From: JAJRAN01 sp963827135
GTDB lineage: Archaea > Thermoplasmatota > Thermoplasmata > Methanomassiliicoccales > UBA472
Length of the DNA: 64,000 nt
Direction: 5' to 3'
Assembly (NCBI GenBank): GCA_963827135.1
Contig: CAWGZX010000003.1
Location: 62,001 to 126,000, forward strand
Shown here: piece after piece, positions 43,377-52,257 of the stretch
How the letters are laid out: each line of letters opens with the position of its first letter
Numbering within the stretch: position 1 is the first letter of the stretch
Notes under the pieces: generated by a model
Databases searched by the model: none
What the model saw: only the letters and a program-made list of their open reading frames with translations
What the model was told of the DNA's origin: nothing
Position numbers and translations under genes: made by a program

Positions 43377-44288
43377 TCAGAAAAGCTTGGAGGCGTGACC
43401 GTTAGGCTCGTGGATGGGTACAGAGTTGATGCGGCGCATGCGGAGGGCGCCCAGCCAAACCACAAGGTAAGGGATGGGAGGCGCGATGTAGAAGAAGGAG
43501 GCGCCCAGGGCGGCAATCCGCTTGTGCCCAGGGAGCTCACTGACCTTCTTATATACGGGGTCGTCAGGGTCCTTGCCCGGGCGATTGATAAGGGACCTGA
43601 TTATCTGGCGATCGGATTCGAGGACGACCTCCAGCGTCCATCTGACGCCCGATTCCACAGACATCGGGCTGCCCTTGGGGACGGTGGTCTTATTGATGAT
43701 GGCCTTCCGCAGGTCCTCCTCGCCAGTCCCCTCGAACTCCGTGAAGGCACAGCCTAGGGTCCCTAGGGAATGGGAATCGCTTCCTGCCAGGCGGGCCCAG
43801 CGGCCCACTTTGGAGTGCTGCAAGGCTCGGTTGTTGGCGAAGCCATCGACGTGGCCAGCATTGAAGACCTCTAAGCCATCAATATCCAGCCTGTCCACCT
43901 CATATCCTAGGGCAGGGACGTGCATGCTGAATGGATGAGGCGCGATCACCAGGCCCCCTTGGGAGCGGATGCAGTCCACCGCCTCAGCGGCGGGCAGGTC
44001 CTTTGGGATGTCGTCGTTCAGGAACAGGCCTAGGACCTCGCCCTCCTCGGTGCTGATCTCCTCGCCCACAACGACGCTCACCCCATCGTAGTCCTTGGCG
44101 AACTTCTTGGCCATCAACCCTCCGCGAATGGTGTTGTGGTCGGTGACGCAGACGGTATCTAAGCCTACGGACTTCGCCCTCTTCACAATGTCCTCAGGCT
44201 CGTTGACCGATTCCGGGAACCTAAGGAACCAAATCCGGGCAAGGCCTGAATATTTCGAATGAACGTGTATGTCCGCCCTGCTAGCCAT
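43377..44288 (-). CDS. PHP-domain phosphoesterase with C-terminal membrane segment
   Basis: 303 residues. PHP metal motifs: DIHVHSKYS, DHNTIRGG, GEEISTEEGEVLGLF, IAPHPFS and GSDSHSLG. The C-terminal part has a hydrophobic segment (FFYIAPPIPYLVVWLGAL) that may anchor it. PHP proteins hydrolyse phosphoesters; the target is unknown. Start at ATG 44286-44288. A paralogue without the anchor is at 49751-50413. Confidence 0.87.
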   Translation of the reverse strand: MASRADIHVHSKYSGLARIWFLRFPESVNEPEDIVKRAKSVGLDTVCVTDHNTIRGGLMAKKFAKDYDGVSVVVGEEISTEEGEVLGLFLNDDIPKDLPAAEAVDCIRSQGGLVIAPHPFSMHVPALGYEVDRLDIDGLEVFNAGHVDGFANNRALQHSKVGRWARLAGSDSHSLGTLGCAFTEFEGTGEEDLRKAIINKTTVPKGSPMSVESGVRWTLEVVLESDRQIIRSLINRPGKDPDDPVYKKVSELPGHKRIAALGASFFYIAPPIPYLVVWLGALRMRRINSVPIHEPNGHASKLF

Positions 44289-44500
44289 CCAGTTGATGTA
44301 AGGACGATGGCATAATAAAGGATTCGTAGCCCTTTCTCGCAGGGCCTTGATGTTGGAAGAAGAGCGAAGCTGCAGCCTGGGGACCATATGCGGGACGGAG
44401 CGATGCGCATATCCGATTTCTGAGCCTTGATGGCGAAGCGATAAGTAATCGTTGGGGAATCAACCCCTGCCAATTGGGCATCGTGGAGTGAAGTCGATCC

Positions 44501-45118
44501 ATGGGCATAATCGATACCCTGAACCAGTTCATCATCGACTTCATCTCCTCTTCGGGTTACCTTGGCATCTTCTTCGCCATGTTCATCGAAGGCATCATAA
44601 CGCCCATCCCCAGCGAGCTCATCATGCCCTTCGCAGGTTATCTGGCATCGACCGGAGAGTTCTACCTGCCCTTCGTCATCTTGGCGGGGACGCTCGGTGC
44701 CACGATGGGGTCCACCGTGGCCTATGGAATCGCCAGGGCCATCGGTAGGCCTCTCGTGGAAAGGTACGGCCGCTTCATTTTCCTGGACCAAAAGAAGGTG
44801 GACAAGGCCGATGCCTGGTTCAAGAAATGGGGCTCTTGGGGGATTTTGATCGGGCATGCCATCCCAGGCATAAGGTCGGTCATTTCCTTCCCCGCAGGCA
44901 TATTCAAGATGGACTTCAAGAAGTTCGTGCTTTTCACATTCTTAGGCGCCCTGATATGGAACACGGTGTTGGCTTGTGCCGGCTACCTGCTCGGGGAATA
45001 CTATATTCAATTCTGGAAGGCGCTCGACGGTTGGGACATCATCATCCTGGCCGCTGCTTTAATCGGGCTGATTATCTACCTGCTATGGCAGAGGAAGAAT
45101 TCTCAGAAGTCCGGATGA
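44501..45118 (+). CDS. DedA-family membrane protein
   Basis: 205 residues with the full DedA pattern: an acidic motif in MFIEGIITPIPSELIMPFAG, then GATMGSTVAYGIARAIGRP, and GHAIPGIRSVISFPAG, the R-containing loop. Five or six membrane segments and a short basic tail. Likely lipid scramblase or membrane-homeostasis role. Closer to classical bacterial DedA than the protein at 16288-16908. Confidence 0.9.
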   Translation: MGIIDTLNQFIIDFISSSGYLGIFFAMFIEGIITPIPSELIMPFAGYLASTGEFYLPFVILAGTLGATMGSTVAYGIARAIGRPLVERYGRFIFLDQKKVDKADAWFKKWGSWGILIGHAIPGIRSVISFPAGIFKMDFKKFVLFTFLGALIWNTVLACAGYLLGEYYIQFWKALDGWDIIILAAALIGLIIYLLWQRKNSQKSG

Positions 45119-45131
45119 AGGAAGGGCCAGT

Positions 45132-46901
45132 TTACATCTGGTAGTAGTACTCGCCCTTCTCCTTCTGCTCCTGGTCCAGGCGAGAGCCGGGCTTGTTTAT
45201 CCTTGGCCGGTGCGTGTCATTGTCCCGACGGAAGGTGACGTCCACCATCGTAAGGAACTTGTTCATCCCCTTGCGCATGTCGAACGGCCCTTGGCCGAGA
45301 CCCTCCTTGCCAGGCTCACCCGAGAAGACCATCATCGAATCCGATACCATGTCCAGGAAGTATATGTCATGGTCCACCACCAGGGCCGAGCGCCCGCGCT
45401 TCTCCATGACCCTCCTAATGGTCTTGGCCGCCTCCATCCTCTGGTTCGAGTCCAAGTAGGCAGAGGGCTCATCCAAAAGGTAAATGTCCGCCTCACGCGA
45501 AAGACAAAGCCCGATCGCTGCGCGTTGCAGCTCGCCTCCGGAGAGGTTCTTCACTTGCTTCTCGTAAAGGGTCTTCAAGCTCAATGGGTGGGCGATCTCG
45601 GACTCGAAGAAGCCTGATTCGAAGAAGTCCTTGATGTTGATGAGGAAGAGCTCATGGACCGTGCCATCGAACTCGGGGTTGATGTATTGAGGTTTGTAAC
45701 TGACCTTTAGGGTCGACTTGACCTGGCCTACCGTTGGTGGCAGTACACCTGCCAGGACCTTGACGAAGGTCGTCTTCCCGATCGCGTTGGGACCGACGAC
45801 TCCGACCGACTCGCCGACCTTGATCGTGCCCTCCTCCACCTTCAGCTGAAAGTTTGGATAATGGCATTCCATCGCATCGAACTCGAGCAGGGAGACAGTC
45901 TGCCACGAGTCCCTAGGCGGGCGGTCCTCGAAGATGATGGGATAGTCGCGGAATCTTATGTTCTCCTCTCGGAGGTACCCATCGAGGTAGGTGTTTATCG
46001 CTATCCTCACCTGCCGAGGCTGAGCGAAGACACCGAACGCACCTTCGGAACCATAGACCAGATAAACGTTGTCAGCCAGGAAGTCCAAGATGGCAAGGTC
46101 ATGCTCGATGACCACAACCTGCTTCTCCACGCTCAGCTCCTGGATTATCCTAGCGACCTTAATACGCTGGTAGATGTCCAGGTAGGACGAGGGTTCGTCG
46201 AAGAAATAGACATCGCTGTCCTTCAGGATGGTGGCTGCGATAGCTGTCCTCTGCAGCTCCCCGCCCGACAGCTCTCCCAATGGCCTATCTACGACCTCCC
46301 CTAGCTCGAGGAGGTCGATCGCTTCTTGGGCGGACATCCGCTCCGATACCTTATCTAGAAGCTCTCGGACGATGCCCTTGTGCGCAGTAGGCAGCTTGTC
46401 CACATATTGCGGCTTCAGAGATGTGCGGATATTTCCATGATAGACCTTCTCTAAGAAATCCTTGAGCTCGGAGCCGGCGAAATGCTGGAGCACCTCCTCC
46501 TTAGTGGGAGGGCTCTCATACTTGCCCAGATTAGGGATTTCCGCCCCGGACATCAGTCGGAAGGCGGTCGACTTCCCTATACCATTCGGTCCGAGTATCC
46601 CAGTCACTAACCCCTTTTTCGGGACTGGCAAGCGGTAGAGCCTGAAGCCATTCAAGCCGTACTGATGGATAATCTCGCCCTCGAGCTCATCAGGCAATCC
46701 GATGATCTTGATGGCCTCGAAAGGGCATTTGTGTACGCAAATTCCGCATCCGGCGCAAAGTGGTTCAGCTATCTCTGGCTTACCCTTCTCCCCTATGACG
46801 ACCGTTTGAACGCCGGTCCTCACTTTGGGACAATACTTTACGCATTCCGTGTTGCACTTCTTTGGCTGACAACGGTCCTTCAACAGTGCGGCTATTCTCA
46901 T
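45132..46901 (-). CDS. ABCE1/RLI ribosome recycling ATPase
   Basis: 589 residues. N-terminal two-[4Fe-4S] domain (CQPKKCNTECVKYCP, CAGCGICVHKCPFEAI), then twin ABC ATPases with Walker A GPNGIGKST and GPNAIGKTT, signatures LSGGELQRTAIA and LSGGELQRAAIG, and FFDEPSSYLD and LLDEPSAYLD. It splits ribosomes after termination with aRF1/Pelota in the cytosol. The protein is essential and single-copy in archaea. Convergent with the DedA gene. Confidence 0.97.
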   Translation of the reverse strand: MRIAALLKDRCQPKKCNTECVKYCPKVRTGVQTVVIGEKGKPEIAEPLCAGCGICVHKCPFEAIKIIGLPDELEGEIIHQYGLNGFRLYRLPVPKKGLVTGILGPNGIGKSTAFRLMSGAEIPNLGKYESPPTKEEVLQHFAGSELKDFLEKVYHGNIRTSLKPQYVDKLPTAHKGIVRELLDKVSERMSAQEAIDLLELGEVVDRPLGELSGGELQRTAIAATILKDSDVYFFDEPSSYLDIYQRIKVARIIQELSVEKQVVVIEHDLAILDFLADNVYLVYGSEGAFGVFAQPRQVRIAINTYLDGYLREENIRFRDYPIIFEDRPPRDSWQTVSLLEFDAMECHYPNFQLKVEEGTIKVGESVGVVGPNAIGKTTFVKVLAGVLPPTVGQVKSTLKVSYKPQYINPEFDGTVHELFLINIKDFFESGFFESEIAHPLSLKTLYEKQVKNLSGGELQRAAIGLCLSREADIYLLDEPSAYLDSNQRMEAAKTIRRVMEKRGRSALVVDHDIYFLDMVSDSMMVFSGEPGKEGLGQGPFDMRKGMNKFLTMVDVTFRRDNDTHRPRINKPGSRLDQEQKEKGEYYYQM

Positions 46902-46990
46902 TTACAAACCAGGCAATAAGAAGGGACAATAAAAAGGTGATTATGTCTTGTCCCAGAAAAGAGGTTTCGTTAAGGGGTTTGCTTGAAAGT

Positions 46991-47230
46991 TCAGTGGTCG
47001 TAGACCCAGTTCATTGCCTTTCCTTTTGAGACCTTCCAGATCCAAAAGTCCTTTCCCTCGAACTTCACCACCTCATACTTCGAGCGGGGGTCTCCCCATG
47101 CGTAGTACGGCGGGTTCAATGGGTTGGCCTTCGTCACACGAATGTTGTTGTCTTTCTCGTTCGAATACTTCTTTTTTACCTCGGCCACGATGCCATCTGG
47201 GACACCGAATGCCAATTCCACGTCGACCAT
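46991..47230 (-). CDS. Small hypothetical protein, 79 residues
   Basis: Not recognised. A charged, aromatic-rich protein (NPPYYAWGDPRSKYEVVKFEGKD, then WIWKVSKGKAMNWVYDH) without Cys or membrane segment. ATG at 47228-47230 follows GGGGAGGAA, a strong ribosome site, which is the main support that it is real. It lies upstream of ABCE1 in the same direction, 89 bases away. Confidence 0.65.
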   Translation of the reverse strand: MVDVELAFGVPDGIVAEVKKKYSNEKDNNIRVTKANPLNPPYYAWGDPRSKYEVVKFEGKDFWIWKVSKGKAMNWVYDH

Positions 47231-47540
47231 TTTTCATTCCTCCCCTTAGGACGTTCCACCATCCCAAGCGTCAGTTCATCGCCTTTTTAGTTCTAATATT
47301 TAACGGGGTTCAACGATGGATAAGCCATCCATCCATCATTACGATTGTTTATGTCCAGAAATATAATAATTTATTTTTATTATATAATAATATCTATCAA
47401 AATATCATCCAATAACGCTCGTCCACGCGCACTTGGAGAACGAAAACAAGCTGAATCGAATCGCGAAAATAACGCAGCAGAGTTTGCAGGATTGGGCCAT
47501 CAAGCCTAAATCCTCCTTGCTCCATTCGAGGGCGATAGAC
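47231..47540. other. Intergenic region, 310 bases
   Basis: Between the divergent small hypothetical gene and metG. The stretch 47355-47403 is almost wholly A/T (ATATAATAATTTATTTTTATTA and on) and holds several possible TATA boxes. The metG frame is open from 47433 but aligns with MetRS only from 47541, so 47433-47540 is most likely leader. Confidence 0.55.
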
Positions 47541-49754
47541 ATGGCAAGGGTTTTGGTATGCGTTGCTTGGCCTTACGCTAACGGTGCGATCCACTTGGGT
47601 CACGTGGCGGGTTCTCTGCTTCCGCCAGACATTTTCGCGAGGTACCACCGCCTTAAGGGCGACGAGGTCCTCATGGTCTCGGGATCGGACCAACATGGCA
47701 CACCGGTCACCGTAAGGGCGGAGAGGGAGGGCACAAGTCCCGAAGACATCGCCGAGCACTATCATCGCATAAATGCCAAAGCCATCGAGGATCTAGGGAT
47801 CAAGTTCGAGCTGTTCACCAAGACCCACAGCCCCAACCATTTCGAGGTCGTCCACGAGGTCTTCCTCAAGCTGCTGGATAACGGGTACCTGTACAAGAAA
47901 GGGACAATGCAGTACTTCTGTCCCAAATGCGGAAAGTTCCTGCCGGACCGGTACGTCGAAGGGGTCTGTCGCAAATGTGGCAACGAGCGAGCGCGTGGGG
48001 ATCAATGTGAGAAATGTGGGACGACATACGAGGCAGGCGAGCTCGACCGCGTCAGATGCACGACCTGTTCTACGGAGCCAGAGCTGCGGGAGACCGAGCA
48101 CTTCTTCTTCAAGCTTTCCGCATTCCAGGAGCCATTGCTCGATTATGTGGGCAACAAGGATTATTGGCGCACCAACGTCCAGCTGTTCACCAAGAACTGG
48201 CTTGAGGCAGGCCTAAAGGATCGGGCCATTACCCGGGACATGAGCTGGGGAGTGCCCGTACCCCTTCCTGGCTATGATGGAAAGGTAATCTACGTTTGGT
48301 TCGAGGCGGTCATAGGTTATCTCTCGGCTTCAAAGGAATGGGCCAAGCTTTCAGGTCAACCAGATCGGTGGAAGGACTTCTGGCTCAATCCCGTGACCAA
48401 GAGCTACTACTTCCTGGGTAAGGACAATATCCCCTTCCACACCATTATTTGGCCTTCGATCCTCATGGCATATGGTGGATTGAACCTTCCGTACGACGTG
48501 CCTGCCAACGAGTTCCTGACGTTCAAGGGAGAGACATTCTCCAAGAGCCGGGGCGTGGGCATCGATGTGCCTTCCCTGCTCGAGATGTTCGAGCCGGATG
48601 TGGTGAGATACTACATAGCTGCGAACATGCCCGAGAACCGCGACTCCGACTTCTCCTTGGATGACTTCGAGGCCAAGGTGAACAATGAGCTGGTTGCGAC
48701 GCTGGGCAATTACTACCACCGCGTCCTCTCATTTACCTTCAAGAACTTCGGCACGGTCCCAGTGCTGGTCAGTGCCGATCAGGAGACGATCGAGGTCGAG
48801 GAGGCCATCTCGCTGACCCGCCGGCAGGTGGATGAGTTCGTGACAACCTGCCAGTTCAAACGTGCCCTGAAGTCCGTCATGGACCTGGCCCAGTTCGGAA
48901 ACCAGTTCTTCGACAAGGTCGCCCCTTGGGCACTACTGAGGACTGACAAGGTCAAGTGCGGAGCGGTCCTCAACCTCAACCTAGAGATTGTGAAGGCTCT
49001 CGCCGTCCTGAGCCACGCCTACCTACCTAATAGCTCGGAGAAGGCCTGGTGGTACCTGGGGATGAAAGGAGCGATCGCCTCAAAAGGCCTTGGGTGGCTG
49101 GACGAGCGGATTACATCTGGCCAGGAATTGGTTGAGCCGAAGCCTCTCTACACCAAGATGTCCATCGAGAAGGGGGACGAGCGCTTCAAGGTCTTCGAGG
49201 CGCTGAACCTCAAGGTCGGCGAGGTCGTGGATGTCAAGCCCCACCCTAACGCTGAGAAGCTAATGGTCCTAGAGGTCGACATCGGCAAGAGAATCCAGAT
49301 CGTGGCCGGCCTGAGGCATTACTACTCGGAGGAGGCGCTGAAGGGGAAGAAGATAGTGGTCGTCACGAACCTCCAGCATGCCAAGTTAAGGGGCGTGGAG
49401 TCGCAGGGTATGCTGCTGGCGGCCGAAGCCGGAAAGAGGGTCAAGGTGCTTACGCCTGCTGGCAGGACAACGCCAGGGGATCCCGTGAACAGCGGCCTGC
49501 CCCAGGGAGAGAAGGAGATCTCGTTCGGAGATTTCCAGAAGATCGTTCTCCGTGTGGGAACGCTTAAGGACGGGCAGGTCCAAATCGGCAGACTAGTGAA
49601 GGTCAAGTATCCCGAGAAGGCCATTCTGGCGAACAAGGTGGCGCTGTTCCTTCCGAGCAGCGACGCTCAGGAGGCGCTCCCGCTCTTCACCATCAATGGC
49701 GTGGCAATCACGGTCGATGGCGGGGACATCGAGGATGGGGCTCAGATAAGATGA
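47541..49754 (+). CDS. metG: Methionyl-tRNA synthetase with C-terminal tRNA-binding domain
   Basis: 737 residues. Class I core with PYANGAIHLGH (HIGH) and TFSKSRG (KMSKS); a double zinc knuckle (CPKCGKF, CRKCGNE, CEKCGTT, CTTC) between; and a C-terminal OB-fold tRNA-binding domain from about residue 545 (FEALNLKVGEVVDVKPHPNAEKL). A further C-terminal part (FQKIVLRVGTLKDGQVQIG) looks like a second, degenerate OB repeat. Start ATG 47541 gives MARVLVCVAWPYANG. Overlaps the PHP gene by 4 bases (ATGA). Confidence 0.96.
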   Translation: MARVLVCVAWPYANGAIHLGHVAGSLLPPDIFARYHRLKGDEVLMVSGSDQHGTPVTVRAEREGTSPEDIAEHYHRINAKAIEDLGIKFELFTKTHSPNHFEVVHEVFLKLLDNGYLYKKGTMQYFCPKCGKFLPDRYVEGVCRKCGNERARGDQCEKCGTTYEAGELDRVRCTTCSTEPELRETEHFFFKLSAFQEPLLDYVGNKDYWRTNVQLFTKNWLEAGLKDRAITRDMSWGVPVPLPGYDGKVIYVWFEAVIGYLSASKEWAKLSGQPDRWKDFWLNPVTKSYYFLGKDNIPFHTIIWPSILMAYGGLNLPYDVPANEFLTFKGETFSKSRGVGIDVPSLLEMFEPDVVRYYIAANMPENRDSDFSLDDFEAKVNNELVATLGNYYHRVLSFTFKNFGTVPVLVSADQETIEVEEAISLTRRQVDEFVTTCQFKRALKSVMDLAQFGNQFFDKVAPWALLRTDKVKCGAVLNLNLEIVKALAVLSHAYLPNSSEKAWWYLGMKGAIASKGLGWLDERITSGQELVEPKPLYTKMSIEKGDERFKVFEALNLKVGEVVDVKPHPNAEKLMVLEVDIGKRIQIVAGLRHYYSEEALKGKKIVVVTNLQHAKLRGVESQGMLLAAEAGKRVKVLTPAGRTTPGDPVNSGLPQGEKEISFGDFQKIVLRVGTLKDGQVQIGRLVKVKYPEKAILANKVALFLPSSDAQEALPLFTINGVAITVDGGDIEDGAQIR

Positions 49755-50413
49755 AGGCAGATCTGCACATCCATACCCATCATTCAGGAGACAATGAGCA
49801 GCAGCTCGAGGAGATATTCAAGGCTGCGAAGCGGCTCGGCCTGGGCGCCATCGGCGTCACCGATCATAATACCCTGAAGGGTGGTATGGAGGCGATGGCC
49901 TCGGCGCCACCCGAATTAATCGTCATCCCGGCGGTGGAAGTCACTTCTGATGAGGGACATATCTTGGCGTACAACGTCTCGGACGATGTGCCTCGAGGGT
50001 TGCCCGCGGCCGAGACCATCGAGATCATACACCAACTCGGAGGCATCGCAGCAGCGGCACATCCCTATCGCCTGTGGTCGGGGTTGGGGAGCAAGGTCGT
50101 TTTGCGCAACAAGTTCGACGCCATCGAGGCGGTGAACGGAAGGAACACCAGTGATGCGAACAGGAAAGCGATGGAGCTGGCGGAAAGGGCCCACCTCCCG
50201 GTGATCGGGGGCTCGGACGCCCATCGAGCCGAGAAGATAGGGGAGGCGCTGACGATCTTTCCGGAGGATTGTCACAGCCTCGAGGACCTGATCAAGGCGA
50301 TATTGGATGGGAGGACCCATATCCAGGGGGCTGGAAGGAATAGGCGCGAGACCTTCCGATATGGTAGCAGGTCAATCTCACAATGGTTCGGGCGTGGGAT
50401 GAAGAGGCTCTGA
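49751..50413 (+). CDS. PHP-domain phosphoesterase
   Basis: 220 residues. DLHIHTHHSGDN, GVTDHNTLKGG, EVTSDEGHILAYN, AAHPYRLWSG and GSDAHRAEKIG give the PHP metal sites. No membrane segment; the tail is basic (RNRRETFRYGSRS). Translationally coupled to metG by a 4-base overlap, although the link to methionyl-tRNA is not obvious. Convergent with the roadblock gene, 2 bases apart. Confidence 0.9.
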   Translation: MKADLHIHTHHSGDNEQQLEEIFKAAKRLGLGAIGVTDHNTLKGGMEAMASAPPELIVIPAVEVTSDEGHILAYNVSDDVPRGLPAAETIEIIHQLGGIAAAAHPYRLWSGLGSKVVLRNKFDAIEAVNGRNTSDANRKAMELAERAHLPVIGGSDAHRAEKIGEALTIFPEDCHSLEDLIKAILDGRTHIQGAGRNRRETFRYGSRSISQWFGRGMKRL

Positions 50414-50415
50414 GA

Positions 50416-50775
50416 TCAGATAGTTATATCGACACGGCCGATTATCTGGCTGGCGCTATTGGCGGTCTTATCGTTGTCCCCTTTGCCGTCCATCACAATT
50501 GCCAGAAGGTAACGCGAACCAGCACCGATGAGGATGATGTCCTTCTCCTTGAGGTTGATCTGGACCTGGCCCAGGGTGTCCTTGAGCTCCGCGGACGACG
50601 TTTCCGCAGCCCCGAGCATGATCGCTGTCATGGCGGCGAACGTCTCTTGATGTACGCCTTTTGGGGTGTCCCCGAGGATGAAAAGACCGCCCCTCGAGAT
50701 CAAGGAGACGCCAATGACATGCTCCATGCGCTTAATCTCTTCCAAGACGTTCCTGATGTGAGCAAGTTCACCCAT
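50416..50775 (-). CDS. Roadblock/LC7-domain protein
   Basis: About 119 residues. VIGVSLISRGGLFILGDTPKG, then TAIMLGAAETSSAELK, and DIILIGAGSRYLLAIVMDG match the roadblock/LC7 fold (beta-beta-alpha-beta-beta-beta-alpha) that in prokaryotes partners with small Ras-like GTPases. ATG at 50773-50775 is preferred; the frame opens ten codons earlier. No GTPase is adjacent. Confidence 0.85.
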   Translation of the reverse strand: MGELAHIRNVLEEIKRMEHVIGVSLISRGGLFILGDTPKGVHQETFAAMTAIMLGAAETSSAELKDTLGQVQINLKEKDIILIGAGSRYLLAIVMDGKGDNDKTANSASQIIGRVDITI

Positions 50776-50805
50776 TGTCCCCACGACCTCAGAGGTACCG
50801 GTCAA

Positions 50806-51084
50806 TGATTATGAAGCCGACATAAAAACCTTTTCTCATCGCCATCAAGTCGCTTAATGGATTCCAGATGAGTCACAGATTTGCGAGAATTTGATGATTA
50901 GATTATATATATTTAGTTTATTATATTGTATATAATGAATTGATATCCTGGGGCAATATTAATAACCGGCAATGCCTCTATATCGTGGGGCGAGGGGGAA
51001 AAGCAACTGAAGAGTAGCGCTGCTATTAGCAAGCGCCGGGCGGACAAAATTGAAGCGGGTCTAGTCCACACTTTACATTTTCCA
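50806..51084. other. Intergenic region, 279 bases
   Basis: A/T-rich core (about 50895-50950, with TTATATATATTTAG) that can serve divergent promoters. At 51016-51038 an imperfect hairpin (AGCGCTGC / GCAAGCGC around TATTA) lies in the leader of the next gene. No open frame of note. Confidence 0.5.
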
Positions 51085-52128
51085 ATGGAGAAGAAGAGGA
51101 TTGAGAAACGCGTCCTGAAGATGGCCGAGGAAGACCCCAACACCGTCGTTGCCATCCTCCTCAAGAATCTGGACCACGAGAACGAGAAGGCTGCTGATTT
51201 CGTCCATACGCTGCTGGTGAAGAGCACCAGGAGCAAGAGAGGGATGCGGGCCGTCCTGGAGAGCGTCGTCAATCCCAACCAGATCGTGCGTCGCAACGCG
51301 ATCATCTATTTGAGCGCGAAACGGGGCTTCCATGCCGCCACCTTCGCGTCCTTCTATGAGCACACATACTTCCTCATCGTCATGGCCCGCAACAAGGAGA
51401 TACCGGTCAGCGATATCGAGGCTTTGGTCGAGGTTTCAAAGGACACCTACCTTGACGGCGAGACGATCCAGGCGCTCTATGACATGGCGGCTTGCCTCGA
51501 TTTCATCAAGCATCGGCACCGGACCGCTGACACGCTCAAGGGGTATGTCACTGAGATGCTTAGGTTGGCTCCTGACCTCACGCGCATGGGAGCGTACGAT
51601 GGCCAGATCGCGGAGCCATTGAAGAGGGCTATCCGCGCCAGCAAGAACCGAAAGATGGACGAGACGAAGGAGATCATCGAGATGAGAATGCTCGAATCCA
51701 TCGTGCGGAGGGACCTCAATCGGATCGGGCGAAATGTCAAAGGCTCATTCGACGAGAGGCCCGAGCTGGACTTCGAGCTGGTGTCCGGCCCTGACGCTTT
51801 GGAGATAGCGCGGATGAAAACGGTCATTGAGTCTGTGACATCTAGGGCTATAGCAGGGAAGAGAGAGGAGGGGTTGAGGCTGCTCAATTCCTATATCCGT
51901 GGAGACTACAAGCACTATATGGACGATTCCAAGGGCCGCCTGGAGTCGAAGGACCGAAGCGCCCAAGTGTCCATTTACCTTATCGGCCTGGTCATCCTCA
52001 AGCTCTCCTCTTTTCTCGTGTCCCAGACCGCCGAGGACATCTACCAGAAGTACTTCCGGGGATTGGAGCCCGAGCCATCCGTGCACGTGATCCCTTGGCC
52101 CGATCCTATCATTAGGGCGATGACCTGA
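51085..52128 (+). CDS. Helical-repeat protein upstream of ftsZ
   Basis: 347 residues, not a recognised family. The N-terminal 180 residues are all-helical with HEAT/Armadillo-like periodicity (DPNTVVAILLKNLDHENEKAADFVHTLL, NPNQIVRRNAIIYLSA). The C-terminal part is charged with a single long apolar stretch (SIYLIGLVILKLSSFLVSQ) that could be a membrane or packing helix. ATG at 51085 lacks a ribosome site, consistent with a leaderless message. Situated 129 bases before ftsZ in the same direction, so a division or envelope role is conceivable. Confidence 0.7.
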   Translation: MEKKRIEKRVLKMAEEDPNTVVAILLKNLDHENEKAADFVHTLLVKSTRSKRGMRAVLESVVNPNQIVRRNAIIYLSAKRGFHAATFASFYEHTYFLIVMARNKEIPVSDIEALVEVSKDTYLDGETIQALYDMAACLDFIKHRHRTADTLKGYVTEMLRLAPDLTRMGAYDGQIAEPLKRAIRASKNRKMDETKEIIEMRMLESIVRRDLNRIGRNVKGSFDERPELDFELVSGPDALEIARMKTVIESVTSRAIAGKREEGLRLLNSYIRGDYKHYMDDSKGRLESKDRSAQVSIYLIGLVILKLSSFLVSQTAEDIYQKYFRGLEPEPSVHVIPWPDPIIRAMT

Positions 52129-52214
52129 ATAAATATTTGATTACCTTAAATAATAATTCGATGCGCGATAGACCGCTCCTAACTTTCTCCTGAGGATGCT
52201 GGGTACTAGGAATA

Positions 52215-52222
52215 TTTATATC
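52215..52222 (+). promoter_or_regulatory. TATA box for ftsZ
   Basis: TTTATATC (preceded by AATA). Start of transcription would fall near 52242, after the upstream ATG at 52237, which supports ATG 52258 as the ftsZ start. Confidence 0.55.
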
Positions 52223-52257
52223 AAAGGTTTTGGATTATGGAGCAGAGGGATGCACTT